Origin: Candidatus Peribacterales bacterium
GTDB taxonomy: Bacteria > Patescibacteriota > Gracilibacteria > Peribacterales > Peribacteraceae
DNA length: 6,331 bases
Reading direction: 5' to 3'
Assembly (NCBI GenBank): GCA_021731345.1
Contig: JAKFXO010000141.1
Location: 1 to 6,331 of the forward strand
Each line of letters starts with the position of its first letter. Within the stretch, counting starts at the first letter, position 1. Below, one piece after another: positions 1 to 5,414 of this stretch. Made by a program: the position numbers and the translations under genes. Below the pieces are notes generated by a model. It was not told where the DNA came from. It did no database searches and saw only the letters and a list, made by a program, of their open reading frames with translations.

Positions 1-2
1 AC

Positions 3-233
3 ATCGTCGTCACTCTCGCTCCGCGTGTCACGGCCGTTGAAATCATGCAGCTCTTACAGGTCTGTGCGCAGTGGCGTATCGTCGGTACGACGCTGAGAAT
101 TTCTGAAGCAGACATCAAGAAAGTAGCGGGAACCGATGAGTGGCTTCCTGAATTTACAAAGCAAATGACGGCGCTTATTCAAAAGAAGAAGCCAAAAACT
201 GCGAAGAAGAAAGATGATGACTCCGTTTCCTAG
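3..233 (+). CDS. 3' end of an unrecognised protein with a Lys-rich tail (5' partial)
   Basis: The frame is open from the left edge to TAG at 231-233, so the start lies outside the window; an internal ATG at 45 is not needed as a start. The visible part is about 76 residues: a short hydrophobic and helical stretch, then a segment containing WRIVGTTLRISEADI, and a highly charged tail with KKKPKTAKKKDDD. Such a basic/acidic tail is typical of a disordered C-terminus. I do not recognise the family. The next gene starts 8 bases after the stop on the same strand, so the two are probably co-transcribed. The main support is the open frame to the edge and the tight spacing. Confidence 0.6.
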   Translation: MVVTLAPRVTAVEIMQLLQVCAQWRIVGTTLRISEADIKKVAGTDEWLPEFTKQMTALIQKKKPKTAKKKDDDSVS

Positions 234-241
234 TCCCACGC

Positions 242-1159
242 ATGTTCTCAGCCTTTCTCACTGTTGCAGGACTTTGTCTCTTTGAGACAATTACAAGTGT
301 TGATAACGCCATCATCAACGCAGAGGTGCTCTCCACGATGAAGGAAAAAGCGCGGAAATGGTTTTTGCTCTGGGGAATTCTCATCGCAGTATTTCTCATT
401 CGCGGAGGCTTGCCGTGGCTTATTGTATGGCTTGCAACACCTGGCCTAGGGCCACTTGATGCACTCATGGCCACGTTCTCGAGTGATCCATCAGTCATGG
501 CTGCGGTCGAAAGCTCAGCACCACTTCTCCTGACGGGTGGTGGAATGTTTCTCATCTTCCTCTTTTTCCACTGGCTATTTTTAGAGCCAAAGAATTTCGG
601 ACTTCCTGGGGAACAGTTTTTTGCGAGGCAAGGCGTGTGGTTTTTTGCCGTTGTGTCCATCATCCTTGCGGCCACCGTGTGGTTTGCCTTAAAGCAAGAC
701 CCCATCATGGCATTTGGAGCCGTCATTGGCTCTACGGCATTTTTCATCACGCATGGGTTTAAAGAAAACGCAGAAAAGGCCGAGAAAGAACTCATGCGCG
801 GTGGCATGTCAGACGTTAGTAAGATTCTGTATCTCGAGGTTATCGACGCAACGTTCAGTATCGATTCTGTTCTAGGAGCCTTTGCATTCACGCTCTCTGT
901 GCCACTTATCCTCATCGGAAACGGTCTCGGAGCTATTCTGGTGCGTCAGCTCACCATCGGTAATATCGATCGCATCAAGAATTATCTGTACCTAAAAAAT
1001 GGTGCGATGTACTCCATCTTATTCCTTGGTGCGATCATGTTGATCGACGGATTTGGCTATCACATCCCTCAATGGGTATCCCCGACAACGACGTTCCTCG
1101 TCATTGGTTGGTTCTACCTGAAGTCACTGCGCGCGATGAAGAAGCCAGTCGTCGTCTAG
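242..1159 (+). CDS. DUF475 / TerC-like integral membrane protein
   Basis: This 305-residue polytopic membrane protein has two matching acidic motifs: FETITSVDNAIINAEVL at about residues 14-30 and LEVIDATFSIDSVLGAFAF at about 198-216. Both share the E-x3-(S/T)-x-D pattern inside hydrophobic segments. This is the hallmark of DUF475, a relative of TerC/Alx proteins, where the two motifs come from an internal repeat and the acidic residues are thought to bind a metal ion. Hydrophobic helices are seen near residues 1-20, 40-65, 95-115, 132-152, 155-172, 200-235, 255-272 and 280-296. Related TerC/Alx proteins are linked to metal (often manganese) export or tellurite resistance; the substrate here is unknown. 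The ATG at 242 is the natural start: an in-frame TGA lies at 218-220 and no other start codon falls between. No Shine-Dalgarno site is visible, so translation may be coupled to the gene ending at 233. The stop TAG (1157-1159) overlaps the stop of the convergent gene. Confidence 0.92.
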   Translation: MFSAFLTVAGLCLFETITSVDNAIINAEVLSTMKEKARKWFLLWGILIAVFLIRGGLPWLIVWLATPGLGPLDALMATFSSDPSVMAAVESSAPLLLTGGGMFLIFLFFHWLFLEPKNFGLPGEQFFARQGVWFFAVVSIILAATVWFALKQDPIMAFGAVIGSTAFFITHGFKENAEKAEKELMRGGMSDVSKILYLEVIDATFSIDSVLGAFAFTLSVPLILIGNGLGAILVRQLTIGNIDRIKNYLYLKNGAMYSILFLGAIMLIDGFGYHIPQWVSPTTTFLVIGWFYLKSLRAMKKPVVV

Positions 1160-1833
1160 TAACACGCGCCCGTGTGCCAGACCTCTCTACCTGCGCAGAT
1201 CGCAAGGCAGGCGTTGTCGTATGTGCGATTATCTCGGCTACAGACGGGGCTTGAGACTGAAGGGCAGCCGCAGGCCGAATAGCTTGCTGGAGTGCGGCAC
1301 GCGAGGTGGCAGCGCTGGCAGCCGTTGCTGTCTGGTGCGCACTCGTATGCACAGCCCGCAGGCGGTGCCGAAAGAACAGGTTGTGTGCAGTACGCACGGG
1401 TGCCGTACGTATTATAATTATTGTAGTAGTTATAGTTGGTTGACCCTCCGTATGCGGGTGGAGGCGTCTGTGAAAAACCGCACTGATAGCGCTCGCGCTG
1501 ATAGTCGCTCCACGCCTGAAGCAGGCGGTTTGAGAGTTGCTGCCAATGTGTTGTGACTGCGTAAGCAAAGTAACCATGCGCACTCGACGTGTCAGCGTTG
1601 CGATACTGCTGATCATCTTGATCAAGCGCATGATGTTCGTCTGCAGAGAGACGTCCCACGGCATCGCCCATCGAGTCGGCATACTGACTGTAGGCATCTC
1701 GCAAATCTTTCTGACGGCGTTCCACTGCACGCTGGAGGCACGATGTATCCTGTGCGAATGTCGTTGGTACAACGACGACACAAAAGAGAGTAGCGATAGT
1801 GAGGCCGGTGAAGTGCGTGCGGAGCGCTGTCAT
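1156..1833 (-). CDS. Secreted Cys-rich protein with antistasin-like cluster and C-terminal Kazal domain
   Basis: The protein has 225 residues. Residues 1-27 form a signal peptide (basic start, hydrophobic core LTIATLFCVVVV, likely cleavage after TTFA). Residues 28-118 look helical and charged, bounded by C32 and C118. Residues 128-144 are a Tyr/Asn-rich linker. Residues 149-179 carry six Cys, with C-x3-C-x6-C-x2-C and the D-x2-GC spacing of antistasin-type inhibitors. Residues 188-224 match the Kazal pattern: C188-x-C190-x7-C198-x10-C209-x3-C213-x10-C224, with PVCSRDNRTYDNAC. Kazal domains usually inhibit serine proteases or form extracellular modules; the P1 position would be Ser192, so inhibition is uncertain. 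The start at 1833 is chosen because the earlier in-frame ATG (1872) lies in a -35 box and gives an odd N-terminus, whereas 1833 begins directly at the signal peptide and lies just after a good -10 box. The gene is tail-to-tail with the DUF475 gene, sharing CTAG. Confidence 0.88.
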   Translation of the reverse strand: MTALRTHFTGLTIATLFCVVVVPTTFAQDTSCLQRAVERRQKDLRDAYSQYADSMGDAVGRLSADEHHALDQDDQQYRNADTSSAHGYFAYAVTTHWQQLSNRLLQAWSDYQRERYQCGFSQTPPPAYGGSTNYNYYNNYNTYGTRAYCTQPVLSAPPAGCAYECAPDSNGCQRCHLACRTPASYSACGCPSVSSPVCSRDNRTYDNACLAICAGREVWHTGACY

Positions 1834-1842
1834 AGGAGGGCG

Positions 1843-1872
1843 AGTATACCGCCACATACCGCATGGCATCAA
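1843..1872 (-). promoter_or_regulatory. Sigma70-type promoter of the Kazal-protein gene
   Basis: Read on the minus strand, TTGATG (1872-1867) is followed after 18 bases by TATACT (1848-1843). These match the -35 and -10 consensus at 4/6 and 5/6. Only 9 bases separate the -10 box from the ATG at 1833, so the transcript should begin about 1-3 bases before the start codon. The mRNA would be essentially leaderless, and no Shine-Dalgarno site is present. The promoter also rules against the ATG at 1872 as the translation start. Confidence 0.7.
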
Positions 1873-1889
1873 AGCTTGTTTAGAGCGCC

Positions 1890-1895
1890 TATACT
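1890..1895 (+). promoter_or_regulatory. Possible upstream -10 box for the 1942 membrane-protein gene
   Basis: TATACT lies 46 bases before the ATG at 1942 and would give a leader of about 40 bases. No convincing -35 box is found at 16-18 bases upstream. It may be a second promoter or chance, since TATACT recurs twice more in this 108-base divergent region. Confidence 0.3.
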
Positions 1896-1929
1896 GGCCA
1901 ATGAGTACACTTTTTCGTCATTGCATGTT

Positions 1930-1935
1930 TATACT
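1930..1935 (+). promoter_or_regulatory. -10 box for the 1942 membrane-protein gene
   Basis: TATACT ends 6 bases before the ATG at 1942, which places transcription start on or next to the start codon (leaderless mRNA). The -35 region is weak. The assignment rests on the -10 match, the spacing, and the same arrangement at neighbouring genes. Confidence 0.5.
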
Positions 1936-1941
1936 GCATAT

Positions 1942-2526
1942 ATGTCTTTTGATGCATTCGTTTCTACACTTGCGGAGCACAAAGTATTTTTTCTCACAGC
2001 GCATATTTTAGGTACCGTGCTCGGTCTTGGTGGTGCGAGTATCGCGGATATTCTCTTTTTTCGTTTTCTGAAAGACTACAGAATTTCCGCAAAAGAATGC
2101 GATATTTTAGGTCTTCTCAAAGGAGTGATTCTCGGTGCGCTCGGGCTCATCATTGTGTCCGGCTTTGCGCTCTACCTCACAGACACTGCGTACTACAACG
2201 CATCTGGCCCTTTCATGGCGAAGATGCTGATCGTCGGCATCATTACGATCAATGGCATCGCTTTACACACGGTGGTTGCGCCCTATCTTTTGCGTCTAGA
2301 CCTAAAGCGTCACCACAAGCGATACCGGAGTTGGCGCCGGATGGCGTTCACACTTGGTGGTGTGTCTGTGTGTTCGTGGTACAGCGCATTTTTCATCGCC
2401 ATGCTCAAATCCGTTTTGCCACAAAGCTTCACCATGCTCTTTGGTGGGTATCTTGCCACACTCGCTATCACTCTTGTGGTGTCGCAGCTCATGGAGCGGC
2501 GTCTTGCGTTGATGGCACGGAGTTAA
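1942..2526 (+). CDS. Unrecognised five-helix integral membrane protein
   Basis: The protein has 194 residues with about five hydrophobic helices, near residues 14-38, 56-78, 92-116, 134-156 and 164-184. A basic cytoplasmic-type loop, LKRHHKRYRSWRR, lies between helices 3 and 4. The first helix carries HILGTVLGLGGASIADILF and the third ITINGIALHTVVAP, so H21 and H109 sit in membrane segments. Such paired His residues can ligate haem or a metal in small CopD-like or DUF2269-like proteins, but I cannot assign the family and the role is open. The reading frame stays open upstream to about 1537, but that part is antisense to the Kazal gene and has no membrane-protein character. The ATG at 1942 begins MSFDAFVSTLAEHK and lies 6 bases after a TATACT box. 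It is divergent from the Kazal gene, and the two promoters share 108 bases. Confidence 0.85.
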   Translation: MSFDAFVSTLAEHKVFFLTAHILGTVLGLGGASIADILFFRFLKDYRISAKECDILGLLKGVILGALGLIIVSGFALYLTDTAYYNASGPFMAKMLIVGIITINGIALHTVVAPYLLRLDLKRHHKRYRSWRRMAFTLGGVSVCSWYSAFFIAMLKSVLPQSFTMLFGGYLATLAITLVVSQLMERRLALMARS

Positions 2527-2539
2527 TGTTTTTACTGAA

Positions 2540-2599
2540 CAAATAACAACTAGGTTCCCCTATTTTTTACGCCAGCTTTAGTTATTTGCTTGAGGGGAA
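2540..2599 (+). repeat. Crossing inverted repeats upstream of the 2626 gene
   Basis: CAAATAAC (2540-2547) is perfectly complementary to GTTATTTG (2581-2588). TTCCCCT (2555-2561) is perfectly complementary to AGGGGAA (2593-2599). The pairs cross, so both together would make a pseudoknot-like fold rather than nested hairpins. CTATTTT (2560-2566) can alternatively pair with AAAATAG (2598-2604). AGCTTT occurs three times nearby (2574, 2603, 2614). This may be a structured leader of the 2626 gene or the 3' end of the preceding one. The stems are short and AT-rich, so chance is possible. Confidence 0.35.
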
Positions 2600-2625
2600 A
2601 ATAGCTTTGGAGTAGCTTTTTAAAC

Positions 2626-3270
2626 ATGGAACAGACTCCAGAAAAAGCATTACAAATCGCCTACCAGAAGAGGGTGCAGGTTTTAGAACATACTGACGAT
2701 GCTTTGAAAATGTACGGCGAGGGAAGAGAGAAGCAAATTAATTCTCTTCTAGAAGAAACTAGTAATTTGAACATTCTCTCTTTTGCTATTGTCGGATCTG
2801 TACTTAGCTTTAGTCCAATTTCTATCCAAAATGAATGGGTGTTGATTGGGCTTTTTATTTTGTTAGCAAATGCCTTAGTTCTTGGGATTTACGCTGGTTG
2901 GCATCAAAGGCGTTTAAATGTTGAGAATTATGAAAAGGCAATTAAAGAAACAACGGATATCGTAACACCTTATTTCGATGCCTATGACGATTTCATTAAG
3001 GTAGAACCTTTTAGTGAGGCTCTTTGGCAGAAGCAGTGTGATGCTTACATTGAATACTTAGAGCAGCAGAAAAATCGCGGCACCAAAAATAGAATTGCTG
3101 AGAAGAGCCCGCTAAGCAGAGGCGGCTTGTATTTTGTTTTATTTACACTGGGTTTTCTATGTACTTGTATTGGAATAGTCCAGAAGTACTACTTCCAAGG
3201 TAGTGAAGCTACAAAAGTGGAGCTGACTTCGCCGGTAGAGGTGAATGGCGAGGTGCGGCTACGTCGTTAA
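2626..3270 (+). CDS. Unknown three-helix membrane protein, AT-rich gene
   Basis: The protein has 214 residues. Residues 1-46 are charged and probably helical (EKALQIAYQKRVQVLEHTDD). Two close hydrophobic helices follow at about 47-67 and 71-91. A soluble, likely cytoplasmic, helical segment covers 92-166 (YEKAIKETTDIVTPYFDAYDD), a third helix about 167-187, and a short polar tail follows. The paired helices with a helical segment on each side loosely recall SLATT-type small membrane effectors, but the third helix does not fit and I do not assign it. Codon use differs from the neighbours: TTA, TTT, AAT and GAT are frequent and the gene is visibly AT-richer, which suggests recent acquisition. 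The ATG at 2626 is the only reasonable start. GGAG at 2609-2612 is 13 bases away, too far for an ideal Shine-Dalgarno site. Its stop lies 10 bases from the 3' end of a convergent tRNA gene. No integrase or flanking repeat was found. Confidence 0.8.
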   Translation: MEQTPEKALQIAYQKRVQVLEHTDDALKMYGEGREKQINSLLEETSNLNILSFAIVGSVLSFSPISIQNEWVLIGLFILLANALVLGIYAGWHQRRLNVENYEKAIKETTDIVTPYFDAYDDFIKVEPFSEALWQKQCDAYIEYLEQQKNRGTKNRIAEKSPLSRGGLYFVLFTLGFLCTCIGIVQKYYFQGSEATKVELTSPVEVNGEVRLRR

Positions 3271-3280
3271 AGAAATATTC

Positions 3281-3355
3281 TGGTGGTCCCAGCAGGAGTC
3301 GAACCTGCATCTACCCCTTAGGAGAGGGTCGTTCTATCCATTGAACTATGGGACC
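3281..3355 (-). tRNA. tRNA-Arg (anticodon CCU)
   Basis: The minus strand folds into a complete cloverleaf. The acceptor stem is GGTCCCA/TGGGACC, and the D arm is GTTC-AATGGATA-GAAC. The anticodon stem is ACCCT/GGGGT with loop CTCCTAA, the variable region has 4 bases, and the T arm is GCAGG-TTCGACT-CCTGC. The anticodon CCU (plus-strand positions 3320-3322) reads AGG, so the charged amino acid is arginine. Discriminator A73 and the CCA end are encoded in the gene. It lies 36 bases downstream of the beta-lactamase-fold gene on the same strand and may be read through from it; no separate promoter is clear. Confidence 0.97.
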
Positions 3356-3367
3356 GCAAAGCGGCCC
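3350..3367 (-). other. Hairpin joining the tRNA 5' end to its leader
   Basis: On the minus strand GGGCCGC-TTT-GCGG(T)CCC forms a seven-pair stem with one bulged T. Its 3' arm includes bases 1-6 of the tRNA, so it competes with the acceptor stem in the precursor. It could affect RNase P processing, or serve as a weak terminator for the upstream gene, but no T-run follows. Confidence 0.4.
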
Positions 3368-3391
3368 TACGATACATCAAAGGCGTCCCGA

Positions 3392-3922
3392 TTACTTCAG
3401 GACGACAACCTGCCTTGAGTCAGATGGCAGCGTGCTTGGCTTTACCTTGAATTCGGAGACAGCAGAAACACTACTTGCACCACATGCTTTCGATGCACCT
3501 GCAAGATCGCCGTTCTTCACTTCGAAAAGAATGATGATACGAGGATCAACAGCTTCGATGAGCGATGTGATTTTCTTTGGGTTGTCCGCAGCGAGAACGA
3601 GCACGTCGACATCGCCAAGCTTTTCGATTTCCGTGTCCGTCCATTCCAACACCGGAGCATCAACAAATGCGATGCGAATATTTTCCGTGTGACATGCGTA
3701 CGAGACCTGCTTCCCTGCTTCCTGTCCTACTGCGCGAACCGTCACGCCGCCGAAGTCATACTCACCAGGCCAGCTCACTGCCTTCTTATTTTCCAGAGCT
3801 TCCTCCGGATGGCTCAAAAGACACCATGTGTCTTTCGGTACTTTGACCGGAAAAACTTCAAACTTTGCGGAGTCGGTAGCGACTGAGCAGGCGGAGCCTT
3901 CTGAAGAAGAGAAAGTAATCAT
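3392..3922 (-). CDS. Degenerate metallo-beta-lactamase-fold protein (UlaG-like), metal ligands lost
   Basis: The 176-residue protein matches the later part of UlaG-like beta-lactamase-fold proteins (Lactamase_B_3 type). WPGEYDFGGVTVRAV is at 51-65, IRIAFVD at 82-88, LEWTDTEIEKLGDVDVLVLA at 92-111, ITSLIEAVDPRIIILFE at 118-134, and a C-terminal FKVKPSTLPSDSRQVVVL at 158-175. In active members the fold binds zinc or another metal through H-x-H-x-D-H, a G-D-x-G-H turn and a late His. Here the first motif is reduced to SHPEEAL (37-43), the second reads VDAPVLEW, and the last His (usually PMHY) is replaced by LFEV. The N-terminal half is also shortened. An enzyme seems unlikely; a structural or binding role is inferred. 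The ATG at 3922 lies 9 bases after a perfect TATAAT, so the mRNA may be leaderless. It follows murA by 47 bases on the same strand. Confidence 0.8.
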   Translation of the reverse strand: MITFSSSEGSACSVATDSAKFEVFPVKVPKDTWCLLSHPEEALENKKAVSWPGEYDFGGVTVRAVGQEAGKQVSYACHTENIRIAFVDAPVLEWTDTEIEKLGDVDVLVLAADNPKKITSLIEAVDPRIIILFEVKNGDLAGASKACGASSVSAVSEFKVKPSTLPSDSRQVVVLK

Positions 3923-3931
3923 TGCGGGAGG

Positions 3932-3937
3932 ATTATA
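3932..3937 (-). promoter_or_regulatory. -10 box of the beta-lactamase-fold gene
   Basis: A consensus TATAAT on the minus strand (3937-3932) lies 9 bases before the ATG at 3922, predicting a leader of about 0-3 bases. The -35 region (about TTTCTT at 17 bases) is poor. It gives the gene its own promoter in the short gap after murA. Confidence 0.6.
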
Positions 3938-3961
3938 GAGGACTTAGTACAAGGAAGAAAC

Positions 3962-3976
3962 AGCCTGTTTTAGGCT
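3962..3976 (-). terminator. Weak possible terminator at the end of murA
   Basis: The minus strand carries AGCCT-AAAAC-AGGCT, a five-pair stem with a five-base loop that overlaps the murA stop codon. It is followed by GTTTCTTCCTT, which is T-rich but interrupted. It may partly stop murA transcripts before the next gene's promoter. Confidence 0.3.
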
Positions 3977-5256
3977 TGCTCCCTGACGATATCGGCTCCG
4001 AGCGAACGCAGTTTTTCCTCAAGTCGGTCGTATCCACGTTCGATGTACTGGACGTCGGTAATGACGGTTTCGCCTTCGGCACAAAGCCCTGCAATCACCA
4101 TAGCGGCGCCTGCGCGGATGTCGTTACTTGCGACCTGCCTTCCCCGAAGTTGCGATGGTCCGATGACAAGTGCTTGGTGCGAATTGAGGATCTCTACTTG
4201 CGCCCCCATTTTCTCAAGTTCGTAGAGATACGCCATGCGTCCCTCAAAAAGCACTTCGAAGATTTTGCTCACACCTTCGGCCTGCGTCAGAAGAACGCCG
4301 AACGGCGACTGAAGGTCGGTCGGGAAGCCGGGGAAAATATTTGTCTGAATGCGTGTCGCCTTCAGTTTCGATGCAGCACCATCGACGGTGATATCGCCGT
4401 TTTCGGCGATAACAAAGGAAGCACCTGCCCTTCGCAGTGCACCGAGGAATGACGTGAGGTGCGATGCAATCGCTCCGCGGATCGTCACCTTCCCTTTGGT
4501 CACGATGCCGGCAAGGAGGAATACTCCGGCCTCCAAGTAGTCGGGAGTCACGGCGTGCGTTCCGTCTGGTAGTAGATTTTTCGTTCCATGAATCGTGATC
4601 GTGTGCGAACCGATCCCCTCGATTTTTACCCCGCGCTCAGAGAGGAATTTGCAGACATCCTGGACATGCGGCTCTGCCGCTGCCATTTCCACCGTCGTCG
4701 TGCCCTCTGTGATGCCTGCGGCGAGAAGAATGTTTTCCGTCGCGGTCACTGAAAATTCCTGGAGAATGACATGGCTCGCTTTCGGGAAACCTTTGAGATG
4801 CAGCTTCTGTTCCGTGCTCAAATCTTCGACGCCCATCTGCTGGAATGCTTCGACATGGGCTCCGACCGGGCGCTTTCCGAGCACGCAGCCGCCGGGATAG
4901 GCCATTTCGGCTTCACCGAAGCGCGCGAGCAGCGGCCCGAGGAATACGATGGCTCCTCGGAGCTTGCTGACAAGTTCGTGGGAAATCGTTTTGTTCTGGA
5001 GCTTTGTCGCGTCGATCGTCACCGTGTTTCCGTCGACCGTTACCGTTGCGCCGAGGTGACGCAAAATCAAGAACATCGTGTTGGTATCGCGGAGACGCGG
5101 AACATTCGTAAATACCGTCGTTCCGGCGCACGCGACCGAACCCGCGATGAGAGGGAGTGCGGCATTTTTAGAGCCGCTGATATCCACCGTGCCGGCAAGC
5201 GGACGTCCGCCATGGATGCGATACTGAATATTCATAGCGTCGGAAGTAGCGCGCAT
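3970..5256 (-). CDS. murA: UDP-N-acetylglucosamine 1-carboxyvinyltransferase (MurA)
   Basis: MurA transfers enolpyruvate from phosphoenolpyruvate to the 3'-OH of UDP-GlcNAc, the first committed cytoplasmic step of peptidoglycan synthesis. In the 428-residue form, GSKNAALPLI at 28-37 supplies the Lys/Asn pair (K30, N31). YPGGCVLGKRPVGAH at 120-134 has the catalytic Cys C124, the residue fosfomycin alkylates. PGFPTDLQSP at 309-318 has the conserved Asp D314. DIRAGAAMVIA (379-389) and YIERGYDRLEEKL (404-416) are the late Arg motifs. Length is close to the usual 420. The start at 5256 is chosen because GAGGTGAT (5268-5261), a long match to the Shine-Dalgarno consensus, sits at good spacing. Alternatives are 5235 (the family N-terminus, no ribosome site) and 5346 (a 30-residue longer tail, just after a TACACT box). 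It lies downstream of lspA on the same strand. Confidence 0.96.
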   Translation of the reverse strand: MRATSDAMNIQYRIHGGRPLAGTVDISGSKNAALPLIAGSVACAGTTVFTNVPRLRDTNTMFLILRHLGATVTVDGNTVTIDATKLQNKTISHELVSKLRGAIVFLGPLLARFGEAEMAYPGGCVLGKRPVGAHVEAFQQMGVEDLSTEQKLHLKGFPKASHVILQEFSVTATENILLAAGITEGTTTVEMAAAEPHVQDVCKFLSERGVKIEGIGSHTITIHGTKNLLPDGTHAVTPDYLEAGVFLLAGIVTKGKVTIRGAIASHLTSFLGALRRAGASFVIAENGDITVDGAASKLKATRIQTNIFPGFPTDLQSPFGVLLTQAEGVSKIFEVLFEGRMAYLYELEKMGAQVEILNSHQALVIGPSQLRGRQVASNDIRAGAAMVIAGLCAEGETVITDVQYIERGYDRLEEKLRSLGADIVREQA

Positions 5257-5260
5257 ATCC

Positions 5261-5268
5261 ATCACCTC
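5261..5268 (-). promoter_or_regulatory. Shine-Dalgarno site deciding the murA start
   Basis: GAGGTGAT on the minus strand matches eight bases of the anti-Shine-Dalgarno complement. Eight bases separate the end of GAGG from the ATG at 5256. It is the only strong ribosome site I see in the window, and it favours a MurA of normal length. Confidence 0.55.
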
Positions 5269-5355
5269 ACTCGCAAAGTGCGCGGAAGCCTTGGAGGAGA
5301 GAGCCTGCTCCTTCGTTGGAGTAGTCGTGGTGTGGTTCATCCTCATGCTCGGGAG

Positions 5356-5361
5356 AGTGTA
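5356..5361 (-). promoter_or_regulatory. Possible -10 box of murA
   Basis: TACACT on the minus strand matches 4/6 of the -10 consensus and lies 9 bases before an in-frame ATG at 5346, the same spacing as at the Kazal and beta-lactamase-fold genes. The -35 region is weak. If used, murA would have its own promoter just after lspA, and either a 90-base leader to 5256 or a leaderless longer product. Confidence 0.35.
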
Positions 5362-5394
5362 GCGGAAAACCACTTTTGCGGGAAATCGGCATTT

Positions 5395-5414
5395 CTAGGC
5401 CTTCCTAGGCCTTT
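5395..5414. repeat. Tandem 10-base repeat with hairpin at the lspA stop
   Basis: CTAGGCCTTC is followed directly by CTAGGCCTTT. Each unit contains the palindrome AGGCCT, so the pair folds into a six-pair GC-rich hairpin with a four-base loop. On the plus strand it is followed by TTTT, but no plus-strand gene ends here. On the minus strand it covers the last lspA codons and the stop, without a T-run. It may slow or protect the lspA-murA transcript. Confidence 0.4.

Noticed and set aside
175..915. Long open frame on the minus strand (246 codons)
   Set aside because: It lies antisense to the DUF475 gene, has no recognisable domain, and its Ser/Met/Arg-rich content is typical of a shadow frame.
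1400..1440. AT-rich repeat-like stretch with TAT and TAG triplets
   Set aside because: It encodes the Tyr/Asn-rich linker of the Kazal protein, which explains the pattern.
1101..1781. Second minus-strand frame of 226 codons over the Kazal gene
   Set aside because: It is His/Thr/Arg-rich without motifs, while the other frame gives a signal peptide and two Cys-rich modules.
1537..1941. Upstream extension of the 1942 membrane protein in the same frame
   Set aside because: This part is antisense to the Kazal gene, is Cys/Arg-rich without membrane character, and contains both divergent promoters.
2527..2625. Second copy of the tRNA 3' end as an attachment site for an inserted element
   Set aside because: I found no match to the last 15-20 bases of the tRNA in this stretch, and there is no integrase in the window.
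3922..4452. Plus-strand open frame opposite the murA 3' part
   Set aside because: MurA motifs on the minus strand are unambiguous here, and this frame shows no family resemblance.
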